Shown: positions 9,089 through 18,414, counted from the first letter of the stretch. The stretch: DNA of 64,000 nucleotides from Bacillus gaemokensis (GCF_001590835.1 NZ_LTAQ01000023.1:2596-66595); one strand, 5' to 3'. Notes: generated by a model from the sequence alone, not told the origin. Numbers and translations: made by a program.

Positions 9089-9261
9089 TTCAATAATTAA
9101 ATTTTAGTAGCCAGGATTCTGACTGCCTATTCAGTGGTATATTTGAGCTTTAAAGATTATTTGTGAATTGTATTGAGTTTTAGTGTTAGAACCAAATTTT
9201 TATTCTCTATTGCTGTAAGATGACAAGACTCACCATGAAGAATGTGTCTAAATTCTAATAA

Positions 9262-9293
9262 AAAAGAGCTTGTGTCAAAACACAAACTCTTTT
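9262..9293 (+). terminator. Intrinsic terminator after the MFS pump
   Basis: AAAGAGCTTGTGT pairs with ACACAAACTCTTT with one mismatch and a short loop, followed by T residues. It lies 174 bp after the stop codon. Confidence 0.7.
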
Positions 9294-9409
9294 GAAATAG
9301 AAATAACGCAATTGAGATATCTATATATTAACAATTGGTTTCTTACAATTCCATACTTCACATGTTGAGAAATAATAAATTTGTAGTTTAATAAAACTTA
9401 AATGAATTA

Positions 9410-9456
9410 TTGACGTAATATTTAGACTATAATATAATTAATCTCGAATTCGAGAT
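9410..9456 (+). promoter_or_regulatory. SigA promoter with MhqR-like palindromic operator
   Basis: TTGACG (9410-9415), a 17-bp spacer and TATAAT (9433-9438) form a near-consensus promoter. Immediately downstream, ATCTCGAATTCGAGAT (9441-9456) is a perfect 16-bp palindrome matching the operator of MhqR, the MarR-family quinone sensor known in B. subtilis. The nearest downstream gene is the alpha/beta hydrolase, 277 bp away. Between them an open but unrecognised frame runs for ~50 codons, and a few codons resembling an amidohydrolase tail (TVVGGKMVY) precede the hydrolase start, so the original target may have been lost. Confidence 0.7.
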
Positions 9457-9732
9457 GATTTACAAAAAATTGGTAAAGATGAGAATTTATCTTTAAAGTT
9501 GTTTACATCCAATTTCCAATCGATTGAATTGAGAACAAGCTCTTTGTATGTATACAGCAGGAAATACATGATTCTCTACAGAAAAAGAAATACAAGGTCA
9601 AATCAAAAATAGACAACAGATTTATCCATACTTTCTGCTAATTACTTCCGAGTCTCGGGTTAATAAATCAAGCGTATCGAGTCTATATTGACAGTAGTTG
9701 GTGGAAAGATGGTCTATATTGGGGGGAGAAGA

Positions 9733-10569
9733 ATGGCAAAAATTACTGTAGGAACCGAAAATCAAGCACCAATTGAGTTATATTATGAGGATCATGGTAT
9801 AGGAAAACCAGTTGTACTAATTCATGGTTGGCCGTTAAGTGGTCGATCTTGGGAATACCAAGTTCCCGCTCTTGTTGAGGCTGGATACAGAGTCATAACA
9901 TATGATCGTCGAGGCTTTGGAAAGTCATCTCAGCCGTGGGAAGGATATGAATATGATACTTTTACTTCTGATTTACATCAACTATTAGAACATTTAGATC
10001 TTCAAAATGTCACGCTTGTTGGTTTTTCTATGGGTGGAGGTGAGGTAGCTCGATACATTAGTACGTATGGAACAGACCGTATTGAAAAGGCTATTTTTGC
10101 TGGAGCAGTTCCTCCTTATTTATACAAATCAGCAGATCATCCTGATGGGGTATTTGATGATGCAGCAATTGAAGAATTCAAAAGTGGCGTGATAAATGAC
10201 CGCCTTGCATTTCTTGACGAATTTACTAAGGGATTTTTCGCGGCTGGTAATCGAACAGATTTAGTTAGTGAGCCATTTCGTTTATATAATCGGGATATTG
10301 CAGCCAGTGCATCGCCTAAAGGAACGCTTGATTGTATTACCGCCTTTAGTAAGACAGATTTTAGAAAAGACTTGAAGAAGTTTAATATACCTACTCTTAT
10401 TATTCACGGTGACTCTGATGCAACTGTACCTTTTGAATTAAGTGGAAAACGTACATATGATTCCATTCCTGGTAGTAAACTCGCTTTAATACAGGGTGGT
10501 CCTCATGGATTAAACGCAACTCATGCAAAAGAATTTAATGAAGCATTATTAACATTTTTAAAAGACTAA
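9733..10569 (+). CDS. Alpha/beta hydrolase, non-haem chloroperoxidase type
   Basis: 278 residues from ATG 9733 with a GGGGGGAG site; the open frame extends upstream to 9688 but that part looks like debris. HGWPLSGRSWEYQ carries the oxyanion region, GFSMGG the nucleophilic Ser, IIHGDSDATVPF the acid, and GGPHGLN the catalytic His. Family members are esterases that can also perhydrolyse carboxylic acids (hence 'chloroperoxidase'). It is probably cytoplasmic, as no signal peptide is seen. The MhqR-like operator upstream hints at induction by quinones or other electrophiles. An imperfect terminator follows at 10639. Confidence 0.85.
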   Translation: MAKITVGTENQAPIELYYEDHGIGKPVVLIHGWPLSGRSWEYQVPALVEAGYRVITYDRRGFGKSSQPWEGYEYDTFTSDLHQLLEHLDLQNVTLVGFSMGGGEVARYISTYGTDRIEKAIFAGAVPPYLYKSADHPDGVFDDAAIEEFKSGVINDRLAFLDEFTKGFFAAGNRTDLVSEPFRLYNRDIAASASPKGTLDCITAFSKTDFRKDLKKFNIPTLIIHGDSDATVPFELSGKRTYDSIPGSKLALIQGGPHGLNATHAKEFNEALLTFLKD

Positions 10570-10638
10570 TCTTTGAGGAACTACCGGAGGCGGTTCAACA
10601 GCAATATCAAGAATAATAACACGAATTTATCGATTAGG

Positions 10639-10688
10639 GGTTTTCCAAAAGAGTAGCGCTATACTTAATCTTTGGGAAAACCTTCTTT
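10639..10688 (+). terminator. Probable terminator of the alpha/beta hydrolase gene
   Basis: GGTTTTCCAAAAG pairs with CTTTGGGAAAACC (one bulge) across an 18-nt loop and is followed by TTCTTT. Confidence 0.55.
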
Positions 10689-10713
10689 ACAGAGGGTTTA
10701 TTAGGTCTCTTAG

Positions 10714-10724
10714 GGGTATCGCCA
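10714..10724. repeat. Left 11-bp target-site duplication of IS231
   Basis: GGGTATCGCCA, repeated exactly at 12374-12384 on the other side of the element. Eleven base pairs is the usual IS231 duplication size. Confidence 0.9.
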
Positions 10725-12373
10725 CACATCCATCAACTTAAGGATTTAGACTATTCTTGAAGTTAAAAGCACGTTACTATTCTCTTATGTTAATGAGAAA
10801 GGGTGACGTGCTTTTATGAATATGCATCAAACACAAGAGCTGTCTTTATTTGCCGAAGAGTTATATCGATATATGTCTCCCGCTACACTTAATCAATTAG
10901 CTATAAAAGCAGGCGGAATGAAACGAAAACGTAAGTGCCATGGGCACCATTTTTTATCTTTGTGTGTATGGTTAAATCAGCAAATCGCTACTACCTCTCT
11001 TATTCAACTTTGTAGTCAATTAGAAACTTCAACAGGAATTTTATTAAGTCCTGAGGGACTTAATCGACGGTTTAACTCTGCTTCTGTAGCCTTCTTTCAA
11101 ACTGTATTTACTACACTTCTACAAGCTAAAATTGGAGGGCTAACTAAGATTTCCCATTCTCTTTCTGATTACTTTGATCGTATTCGTATCCTTGATTCTA
11201 CAACCTTTCAAGTTCCAAATCGATTCGCAGCTACTTATCCTGGTGCCGGAGGATGTAGTCATAAAGCTGGTGTGAAAATTCAATTAGAGTATGACTTGTT
11301 GAGTGGAGAGTTTTCTGATGTGAAAATTGAGCCAGGAAAAAGAAGTGATCAGGCATATGGGGCGACTCGAATAGGCATGACACAAAAGAATGAACTATAT
11401 ATTCGTGACTTAGGATATTTTCGTTTACAAGACTTTAAGTCTATCCAAGATAAGGAAGGGTATTATTTATCACGTCTTAAATTACCAACTAAAATATATA
11501 GAAAAGAATTCGAAACAGTGGTATTTAAAACAAAACCTGCTCAATTGAGACCGGTATATATACAAATCCATTTGGAAGACATCATGAAACAATTACAACC
11601 TGGCCAAGTGTATGAATTACATGATGTATATGTAGGGAGCAAAGACAAACTACCTACTCGCATTGTGATTTATAGATGTACAGAGGAGCAAAAACAGAAG
11701 CGCCTACGTGATCGAGCCATTCGCGAAAAGAAAAAAGGGATTACATATACAGAGCGTACGAAACTTTTACAAGGAATTACGGTATATATGACAAACATTC
11801 CTACGGAATGGGTACCAAAAGAGAAAATCTATGATTTATATTCACTGCAATGGCAAATTGAGCTGTTATTTAAAATATGGAAATCCTGGTTTCAAATTCA
11901 TCGTTGTAAATCTATTAAACAAGAGCGATTAGAATGCCATCTTTATGGACAACTCATTAGTATCCTATTATGTTCTTCTACTATGTTTAAAATGAGAGAA
12001 CTCCTGTTACGTAAGAAACAGAAAGAGCTAAGTGAATATAAAGCGATGTACATAATTAAAGATTATTTCTTACTTTTTCATCAAGCATTACAGAAAAACA
12101 CCCAAGAATTATCAAAGATTCTCCTTCGTCTGTTTAACCTCCTACAGCGAAACGGACGAAAATCTCACAGATATGAGAAAAAAACAGTCTTTGATATTTT
12201 GGGTGTTGTGTATGAGTATACCACTTCTGCTCATCAGGTAGCATAGCGAAAAATTTGAAACCCGTCAGGGTTTATTTGATGTGCCTACTTTTATGATATC
12301 TATAAAAGATAATAAAAGACTACGTGAAAAGGCCACATTTTGTATAAAATTATACCTTAAGTTGATGGATGTG
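10725..12373 (+). mobile_element. IS231-family insertion sequence, complete ends
   Basis: 1,649 bp, bounded by near-perfect inverted repeats CACATCCATCAACTTAAGG (from 10725) and its complement ending at 12373, with the exact 11-bp duplication GGGTATCGCCA outside each. It contains a single transposase gene. An intact duplication suggests that insertion is not ancient. It inserted directly beside an existing IS231-like end (12385-12404). Confidence 0.9.
10816..12246 (+). CDS. IS231-family (IS4, DDE) transposase
   Basis: 476 residues, full IS231 length. The DDE residues can be placed at Asp127 (RILDSTTF), Asp198 (YIRDLGYF) and Glu349 in the YREK region (Tyr342 ... Glu349 ... Lys356). The Arg expected three residues after Tyr342 is Gln345 here, and the dead copy at the left edge keeps the Arg at the equivalent place, so this copy may be weakened. 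The start ATG at 10816 has a GAAAGGGTG site. It catalyses cut-and-paste movement of the element. Confidence 0.9.
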   Translation: MNMHQTQELSLFAEELYRYMSPATLNQLAIKAGGMKRKRKCHGHHFLSLCVWLNQQIATTSLIQLCSQLETSTGILLSPEGLNRRFNSASVAFFQTVFTTLLQAKIGGLTKISHSLSDYFDRIRILDSTTFQVPNRFAATYPGAGGCSHKAGVKIQLEYDLLSGEFSDVKIEPGKRSDQAYGATRIGMTQKNELYIRDLGYFRLQDFKSIQDKEGYYLSRLKLPTKIYRKEFETVVFKTKPAQLRPVYIQIHLEDIMKQLQPGQVYELHDVYVGSKDKLPTRIVIYRCTEEQKQKRLRDRAIREKKKGITYTERTKLLQGITVYMTNIPTEWVPKEKIYDLYSLQWQIELLFKIWKSWFQIHRCKSIKQERLECHLYGQLISILLCSSTMFKMRELLLRKKQKELSEYKAMYIIKDYFLLFHQALQKNTQELSKILLRLFNLLQRNGRKSHRYEKKTVFDILGVVYEYTTSAHQVA

Positions 12374-12384
12374 GGGTATCGCCA
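12374..12384. repeat. Right 11-bp target-site duplication of IS231
   Basis: GGGTATCGCCA, identical to 10714-10724. Confidence 0.9.
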
Positions 12385-12513
12385 CATTGCCATCAACTTA
12401 AGAAATTAAATGTTCCCCAAAACGAAAAAAATGAACTAAATTCTCATGGACACCTATGAAAAGATGAAATTTTCGTTTTGGGGGCACTTCAAAATGTTAG
12501 CTTGATGGGCATG
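12385..12513. mobile_element. Short (129-bp) non-coding element with IS231-like ends (MITE / MIC231-like)
   Basis: Begins with CATTGCCATCAACTTAAG and ends with an imperfect complement (CTTGATGGGCATG, 12501-12513), both like IS231 terminal repeats. Inside, CCCCAAAACGAAAA (12415-12428) is the complement of TTTTCGTTTTGGGG (12471-12484). It holds no gene. It resembles a deletion derivative that an IS231 transposase could move. No flanking duplication is visible; the later IS231 insertion sits against its left end. Confidence 0.65.
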
Positions 12514-12535
12514 GGATTCCCCCCTCTTTCTTCTT

Positions 12536-13519
12536 TTAAAACAAGTGAATGTTTTCCTTCTTACACGCTTCACGTAAATCATCAGGCCATACAGACGATT
12601 GAACTTCACCAATATGCGCTTTACGTAAGAAGTACATGCACATTCTTGATTGCCCAATACCACCACCAAGTGTAAGTGGAAGTACGTCTTCTAAAATACC
12701 TTTATGGAAATCGTAATCACGTTTGAAATCTTCACCAGTTTTAGTTAACTGCTCATCAAGCGATTTACTATCCACACGAATTCCCATTGATGATAATTCA
12801 AATGAGGATTGCAGTACTGGATGCCAGAATAAAATATCTCCATTTAATTTCCAATCATCGTAGTCAGCGGCGCGTCCATCATGTTTTTCACCAGAGCGAA
12901 GCGCATCACCAATTCCGATAATAAAGACTGCACCGTGCTCTTTCGCAATCGCATGCTCACGATCTTTCGGTGTTAACTCTGGGTATTTATCTTCTAACTC
13001 TTGGGATGTAATAAATACGATATCTTCTGGTAAATATTTCCCAAGAAACGGATACTTTTCAAACAAATGATCTTCTAAATCTTTGAATATTCCATAAATT
13101 GTTCGTACTGTTTCTTGTAAGTAATCTACAGTACGCCATTCTTTTTGAACAATTTTTTCCCAATCCCATTGGTCAACGTAAATCGAATGCGTTGCATCAA
13201 GTTCCTCATCACGGCGAATCGCGTTCATGTTTGTATATAAACCTTCACCAGCTTCATAGCCATATTCATGTAGTGCAAATCGTTTCCATTTCGCTAGTGA
13301 ATGAACAATTTCTAACTCTTCTCCTGAATGAAGCATATCAAATTCAATTGGACGTTCTACACCGTTTAAGTGATCGTTTAAACCTGATTTTTTCGTTACG
13401 AATAATGGTGCAGATACGCGGAATAGCTCAAGACGTTTTGCTAATTGATCTTCAAAAAACGTTTTAACTTCCTTAATTGCAATTTGTGTCTCTCTTACTG
13501 TCATTAATGATTGATACAT
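12536..13519 (-). CDS. asnA: Aspartate-ammonia ligase (asparagine synthetase A)
   Basis: Makes asparagine from aspartate, ammonia and ATP in the cytoplasm. The 327-residue length matches AsnA, starting at ATG 13519 ([12 protein letters not shown]) after an AGGGGG site; the open frame extends upstream into the T-box and should not be used. The class II synthetase-like fold shows [28 protein letters not shown] and a terminal [11 protein letters not shown] motif 3. It is controlled by an upstream T-box leader that responds to uncharged tRNA. Its 3' end abuts the IS231-like short element. Confidence 0.95.
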   Translation of the reverse strand: MYQSLMTVRETQIAIKEVKTFFEDQLAKRLELFRVSAPLFVTKKSGLNDHLNGVERPIEFDMLHSGEELEIVHSLAKWKRFALHEYGYEAGEGLYTNMNAIRRDEELDATHSIYVDQWDWEKIVQKEWRTVDYLQETVRTIYGIFKDLEDHLFEKYPFLGKYLPEDIVFITSQELEDKYPELTPKDREHAIAKEHGAVFIIGIGDALRSGEKHDGRAADYDDWKLNGDILFWHPVLQSSFELSSMGIRVDSKSLDEQLTKTGEDFKRDYDFHKGILEDVLPLTLGGGIGQSRMCMYFLRKAHIGEVQSSVWPDDLREACKKENIHLF

Positions 13520-13566
13520 GTTGATTCCCCCTAAAATGTTTGGATGTAGTGGAAAGAAGCCAACAA

Positions 13567-13870
13567 AAAAAGCCCTTCTTTCCCAAAAAAACTGGGACGA
13601 AAGGCTTTGGTTCCGCGGTACCACCCAAATTAGCAACAGAAGTTGCTCACTTATTCAGTACGGAGATTAGAGAGATCTCGATACTGTTCTTCTTGTAACG
13701 GCGAAGTTTCCGGCTAAGCCTACTTTTCCCTAAAGGATTTCGGTTAGCGACTCCAGGAGGTTCTTCATAACAGGCTTCGTATCAGGCTCACACCGTCCCT
13801 GACTCGCTTTGACTACATCCTACTACTACTCGTCCTTTCACAGTCGTTTTGTTGTCACATCTCTGAAACA
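13567..13870 (-). ncRNA. T-box riboswitch leader of asnA
   Basis: The minus strand carries the T-box core GGGTGGTACCGCGGAACC (13609-13626), which binds the tRNA acceptor end. A competing terminator follows (AAAGCC...GGGCTTT, with its U-run near 13567-13573). Upstream lies a long structured leader to about 13870 (stem I). By gene context the effector is uncharged tRNA-Asn; I did not fix the specifier codon. Confidence 0.92.
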
Positions 13871-13884
13871 TTTTATTAATGATT

Positions 13885-13912
13885 ATTCTATACAAAAAAA
13901 TCAGAAAGTCAA
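13885..13912 (-). promoter_or_regulatory. Promoter of the asnA T-box transcript
   Basis: On the minus strand TTGACT (13912-13907), a 16-bp spacer and TAGAAT (13890-13885), placed just before the leader. Confidence 0.65.
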
Positions 13913-13996
13913 CAAAAAGTTTTAAAATATTTTTCAATTCTTTATTTTACGTCTTTATTGATTGTTCATATTAATTCAAAAAACTTATGAGACCTA

Positions 13997-14104
13997 TCAC
14001 TTCTTTTGTTGCTTCAATCCTAGAAATGATTCGCCAATGGTAACCATCATGTATAGGATAAGAAGTGTGATCGTCCGAAAAACAGAGTCCATTGTATTTC
14101 TCAC
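13997..14104 (-). CDS. Small 35-residue membrane peptide
   Basis: A GTG at 14104 lies 7 nt after an AAAAGGAAG site. The product has one hydrophobic stretch (TITLLILYMMVTIG) and a basic C-terminus (KQQKK), so a single-span membrane peptide is likely. It lies between asnA's promoter and the helicase gene, in the same direction. No family was recognised. An internal ATG at 14092 lacks a ribosome site. Confidence 0.45.
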   Translation of the reverse strand: MRNTMDSVFRTITLLILYMMVTIGESFLGLKQQKK

Positions 14105-14200
14105 ATTTCAACTTCCTTTTCTACACCTTTTTATTTGTCATATGTAGTAATATTCTACAAGGTGGATGAGTCTATACAAGCTCTGTTACTGAAACTTCGT

Positions 14201-17200
14201 TTAAAGCATAAGAATACCCTTAATCTCTTCCTCCGTAATCGAAGAAAGGCTCCCCTGCCCTGGCTCAATAATTTCTGCAATTAGATTCTTCTTTTTCTCC
14301 TGAAGCTCATGCATTTTTTCTTCAATTGTACCATGTGCTACTAACTTAATAACTTGTACAGTGTTCTTTTGTCCCATTCGATACGCACGGTCTGCCGCTT
14401 GCTGTTCGGCCGCAGGATTCCACCATAAATCATAGAGTATAACCGTATCTGCTCCCGTTAAATTAAGTCCAGTACCACCTGCTTTTAAAGAGATGAGGAA
14501 CAAGTCTCCTTCTCCTTCATTAAATCGATTGCATAACTCTACTCGCTCAAATGCTGGAGTATTCCCATCTAAATAAAAATAAGGTACAGCTTGACGGTTC
14601 AACTCACGTCCTATAATTGAAAGCATCTTCGTAAATTGCGAAAATATAAGAATTCTCTTACCCGTACTCCTGCACTCCTCTACAATTTCCAATAGCTGTT
14701 CAAATTTAGCTGAACTTCCTTTGTAGTCATCGACAAACAAACCTGGGTGACAACAAATTTGACGAAGTCTGGTCAAACCAGCAAGGATTCTAATCCGATT
14801 TTTATGCAATGTATCTTTGTTTAAATGCTTTAATGTTTCTTGCCTCAACTTGGCTAAATAAGCTGCATATAATTTTTTTTGTTCTGGAAGTAGTTCTGAA
14901 GACTGTAAGTGCTCAATCTTCTCTGGCAATTCTTTTAGTACATCTTCTTTCAAACGACGTAATATAAACGGTTTCACCCGTCTTGCAATATTTTCACGCC
15001 TCAAGTCTCCAAATTCTTTTCTTCCGGGTAACAACTCAGGAAATACTACGTGAAAAATGGACCAGAGTTCTCCTAAAGAATTTTCTACAGGCGTTCCCGT
15101 GAGTGCAAAACGATACTCCGCTTGAATGGTTTTAACGGCTTTTGCTGTTTGCGTCGTACTGTTTTTAAACGCTTGCGCCTCATCAAGAAATAGCGTATGA
15201 AATGGTTGTGCATATAATTTTACATCTCTTCGCAATAAAGGGTATGAAGTAATAATCACGTCAAATTTTGTAACATCCTTTAAAATTTTCCGGCGCTCTA
15301 CTTGATTTCCATCAACAATGGTCGCACGTAAACTTGGAGCAAATTTCTTCAACTCGCTTAACCAGTTATAGACTAATGAGGAAGGAGATACAACTAATAC
15401 AGGTAGCTTTTGCTCTCGAATTTCAGGTAAGACAGAAGCAATAAAAGCTATGCTTTGCAGTGTTTTTCCGAGTCCCATATCATCTGCTAAAATACCACCA
15501 AAACGATAATATGCGAGTGTCTTCATCCACTCAAATCCATATTTTTGATAATCTCGAAGTACTGTTATCAAGCTATTTGGCACAGTAAATTGTAGGTTTT
15601 TAGGATTTTGAATGTTCTCTATCAACTCTTGAACTGATTGATCTACGCTCAGAACATTTCCTTCCTGAAGTGCCCCCATCCATTTCACACTGCGAATTAG
15701 TGGTACACTCACTTCCTCACCTTGTAATATTTCTTTTCGAATACTCGATTCCTTTATAAACTGATTAACCTCATTAAATTCTTTACTTTCCAGCGATAAC
15801 AATGAACCGTTTGCTAATCGATAATATTTACGCTTTTCTTCAATTGATGCCAGTACATTCTTAATATCTGATTCAGGAATTCCTTTCATATCAAAACGGA
15901 ATGATAACCAATCCATTCGCTCTTTTCTCTCTACTCTTATGAAAGGTACACTATTTCCTCTATGAATACGTAACTTTACTGCAGTGGTCGCATAAATCTC
16001 GGTCAAACTCTTCAACTTCGGAACAACATGATATAAGAAATTATATTCCGCATCCTCATTATGCATAAAATAACCGCCCTCAGTCTTAGCAAAGGCACTC
16101 TCATTCATAATTTCTAAAATTTCTTGTTCTTTTTTCTCATCCCGATTAAGAACAGAAGGTTGCCCCTCCTCTTCTAACGGATTGATTACAACATTTCCAT
16201 ATTGGAATTCTAGCCCTGCCAGTAAGCGATTCTTAACCCGATCTAAAAATAACTTTGCTTTAAGAGGTGTTTTTTCAATCTGCTCTGATACAACCTCATC
16301 CATTCGAACATTTCCAAGTTTCATTAAACCTGGTACTACCTTTTCTACAAAGTGCTCCATTTTCTCAAGTGGAATATGAAATTGATTACTTTCTGAATTA
16401 CGCATCATTCTCTTTAATTCAACAAGTCGATTACAATCCTCAACATTTAAAGGATATAACCGTCCTCTAAAAAGAGCATAACCATATGTATCCATTATCT
16501 GAACTTGATGTAAACCATCAATATGAAGTGTATATCCTCCATTTTCACCTTTATTGAACTCAAAGTTTATTGGTAACAACTCTTTCGAAATATGTATGCC
16601 ATGAAATAATTCCCCACTACTTTCAACCGTTACAAAGGAAGTAGCTGAAAGCAATGAAAGCATCTGTTCCCATGAAGCAGGTGGAATTAAAATCATACTT
16701 TCATCTTGTTCGGGTCCCATTTGTAACGATTCTAAATACATTTTTTCATTACGATAGATTTGAATCAGTTGCTGAATGACAGCATCTGTTTCTTGTTGAA
16801 AGCTATACATGTCCGGCGTATAGGTAAAGTCACTTGAACACACGAAAGGCTCTCTTTGTTCTACTCTATTAAGAAAATCTCTAATTTTATATACAGGGTA
16901 TAACTTCTCAAGCTTCACCTGCACTCCAATCAATGCCCCCTCATTTTTTGAAGCAACTGGAATACAAATAAATTCCACATCAAGTATTTTCCGTGTATCA
17001 AATCGATGCTGCTTACTTTTAGGTCGCAGCGGTTTTTCATCGAATAAATCTAACATTCCATTCGCTAATTGAATATCTCTAGACATACTATTTATTGCAT
17101 CCTTTTTTGAATTAGAATCATTAGACTTTAATGATTGTCCAGTGTGTTGAAAGTTATTGATATATAATAATACAGCTGCGATATGTTGGCAGTATGAATT

Positions 17201-17431
17201 AAAAGAAGCTAACGAAGGACAACTGCACTTAGCAACAATATCACCATTATCAGCATTTTCTATTGTGATATGAAAATCTTCATTCCCTTTCACCGTCGCA
17301 CCACAAATATTTCTCTCAACATCATAATTAGTAATATTAACTTTATTTGTTCTATAATAAGCCTCACCTCTTTTATACGAGGTTTCTCCACATAACTGTT
17401 TAATCATTGTTTTATTTAATGTAAAACTCAT
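14201..17431 (-). CDS. SWIM zinc-finger SNF2-family helicase
   Basis: 1,076 residues. The N-terminal SWIM finger has Cys69-x-Cys71...Cys81-x-His83. A long middle region of unknown fold is followed by a SNF2/SF2 ATPase: Walker A in DDMGLGKTLQS (~650), Walker B LFLDEAQAF (~749), ALTGTPVENS, and a C-terminal helicase domain ending in motif VI (QAADRAYRMGQ). Such bacterial proteins translocate on double-stranded DNA or remodel protein-DNA complexes; the role in Bacillus is not well defined. It appears monocistronic, with an unusual hairpin upstream at 17491-17527. Confidence 0.9.
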   Translation of the reverse strand: MSFTLNKTMIKQLCGETSYKRGEAYYRTNKVNITNYDVERNICGATVKGNEDFHITIENADNGDIVAKCSCPSLASFNSYCQHIAAVLLYINNFQHTGQSLKSNDSNSKKDAINSMSRDIQLANGMLDLFDEKPLRPKSKQHRFDTRKILDVEFICIPVASKNEGALIGVQVKLEKLYPVYKIRDFLNRVEQREPFVCSSDFTYTPDMYSFQQETDAVIQQLIQIYRNEKMYLESLQMGPEQDESMILIPPASWEQMLSLLSATSFVTVESSGELFHGIHISKELLPINFEFNKGENGGYTLHIDGLHQVQIMDTYGYALFRGRLYPLNVEDCNRLVELKRMMRNSESNQFHIPLEKMEHFVEKVVPGLMKLGNVRMDEVVSEQIEKTPLKAKLFLDRVKNRLLAGLEFQYGNVVINPLEEEGQPSVLNRDEKKEQEILEIMNESAFAKTEGGYFMHNEDAEYNFLYHVVPKLKSLTEIYATTAVKLRIHRGNSVPFIRVERKERMDWLSFRFDMKGIPESDIKNVLASIEEKRKYYRLANGSLLSLESKEFNEVNQFIKESSIRKEILQGEEVSVPLIRSVKWMGALQEGNVLSVDQSVQELIENIQNPKNLQFTVPNSLITVLRDYQKYGFEWMKTLAYYRFGGILADDMGLGKTLQSIAFIASVLPEIREQKLPVLVVSPSSLVYNWLSELKKFAPSLRATIVDGNQVERRKILKDVTKFDVIITSYPLLRRDVKLYAQPFHTLFLDEAQAFKNSTTQTAKAVKTIQAEYRFALTGTPVENSLGELWSIFHVVFPELLPGRKEFGDLRRENIARRVKPFILRRLKEDVLKELPEKIEHLQSSELLPEQKKLYAAYLAKLRQETLKHLNKDTLHKNRIRILAGLTRLRQICCHPGLFVDDYKGSSAKFEQLLEIVEECRSTGKRILIFSQFTKMLSIIGRELNRQAVPYFYLDGNTPAFERVELCNRFNEGEGDLFLISLKAGGTGLNLTGADTVILYDLWWNPAAEQQAADRAYRMGQKNTVQVIKLVAHGTIEEKMHELQEKKKNLIAEIIEPGQGSLSSITEEEIKGILML

Positions 17432-17490
17432 TATTTTGACCCTTCCCTAAAAATAGAAATTTACCATTTCAGAAGTTATATTTAAAAAAC

Positions 17491-17527
17491 AGTAGAACAG
17501 AACCATTTCTACTGTTTCTGTTCTACT
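17491..17527. repeat. Perfect 12-bp inverted repeat upstream of the SNF2 gene
   Basis: AGTAGAACAGAA (17491-17502) and TTCTGTTCTACT (17516-17527) with a 13-nt loop, 60 bp before the helicase start. There is no T-run. It may be a leader structure or an operator. Confidence 0.55.
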
Positions 17528-17645
17528 ATGGAATATCTACTCTTATACAACATTTTACATGTATACACATCAATATCAAATAACAATTATTTTTTTAAAG
17601 TTATTTTTCTTTAGGTGAAGAAAAGTAATATTGAACAGTCTAAAC

Positions 17646-17681
17646 AAAAAAAGATTGCGTCCTGACAACGCAATCTTTTTC
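17646..17681 (-). terminator. Terminator of the LysE exporter gene
   Basis: AAAGATTGCGT ... ACGCAATCTTT stem directly after the stop codon, followed on the minus strand by a run of T residues. Confidence 0.85.
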
Positions 17682-18320
17682 TTATATGAGTTCTCCAACT
17701 CCTTTAATTGCTTCATACCCAAAATACATTCCAAACCCAACTAAAACAATTCCAGCAAAAATAGAAATCCATTTCATAATACGCTTATTTACAAATCTTC
17801 TTCCAAAATGAATAGAAGTTGCCATGAATAAATCCCAAATCATAATTCCAACAAATATTGTAATGCTGTATAATAACGCTTGTTCTTTGCCTACTGTACT
17901 AATTGCACTTGTCAAAACGGCTCCATAAATACCAATCCAAAATACGATATTAAGTGGATTAGAGATTGCAATAAGAAATCCTGAAACAAATGATTTCATT
18001 GGATGCTCTCTTTCTCCATTCTCTTTGTTCTCTACCTGCTTAGAAGCATCTTTTATACTTTCATAACCAAGATATAAAAGTGTAAAGAAACCAAATATCC
18101 AAATGATCAATTTCGCAACAGGTGTTGTTAAGTAGACAGAAACACCAAAGTAAATTAAGAGCATCATAATAACATCCGCTGACATTGCCCCTACTCCAAC
18201 AAGCCAAGCACTTAAAAATCCATTCTTCATTCCTTTATTAATTTGAGCAACATTAATTGGTCCAACAGGTGCCGATAGAGAAATTCCAAGCAACAAATAA
18301 CTAAAAATTGTGCCTATCAT
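17682..18320 (-). CDS. LysE-family amino-acid exporter
   Basis: 212 residues with five to six membrane spans. The N-terminal LGISLSAPVGPINVAQINKG is the LysE/RhtB signature, and SNPLNIVFW follows the third span. The family exports lysine, arginine, threonine or homoserine lactones; the substrate is not predictable here. It is a single gene between the helicase and the GlnL-like regulator, each with its own terminator. Confidence 0.88.
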   Translation of the reverse strand: MIGTIFSYLLLGISLSAPVGPINVAQINKGMKNGFLSAWLVGVGAMSADVIMMLLIYFGVSVYLTTPVAKLIIWIFGFFTLLYLGYESIKDASKQVENKENGEREHPMKSFVSGFLIAISNPLNIVFWIGIYGAVLTSAISTVGKEQALLYSITIFVGIMIWDLFMATSIHFGRRFVNKRIMKWISIFAGIVLVGFGMYFGYEAIKGVGELI

Positions 18321-18414
18321 TTTTCATTTCACATCCTTACATATGTACTCAACAGCAATTTTTACAATTAATTATACTCTTTTTCCATTAATAAATAAAC
18401 AAAAATTCAGAATT

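Noticed and set aside
12374-12523. Target-site duplication for the 129-bp IS231-like element
   Set aside because: GGGTATCGCCA on the left belongs to the IS231 duplication; the right flank GGATTCCCCCC does not match it.
12536-13636. asnA start at the far upstream codon (13636)
   Set aside because: The extra 39 codons lie inside the T-box terminator and core; homologous AsnA begins at [12 protein letters not shown] (13519) behind a good ribosome site.
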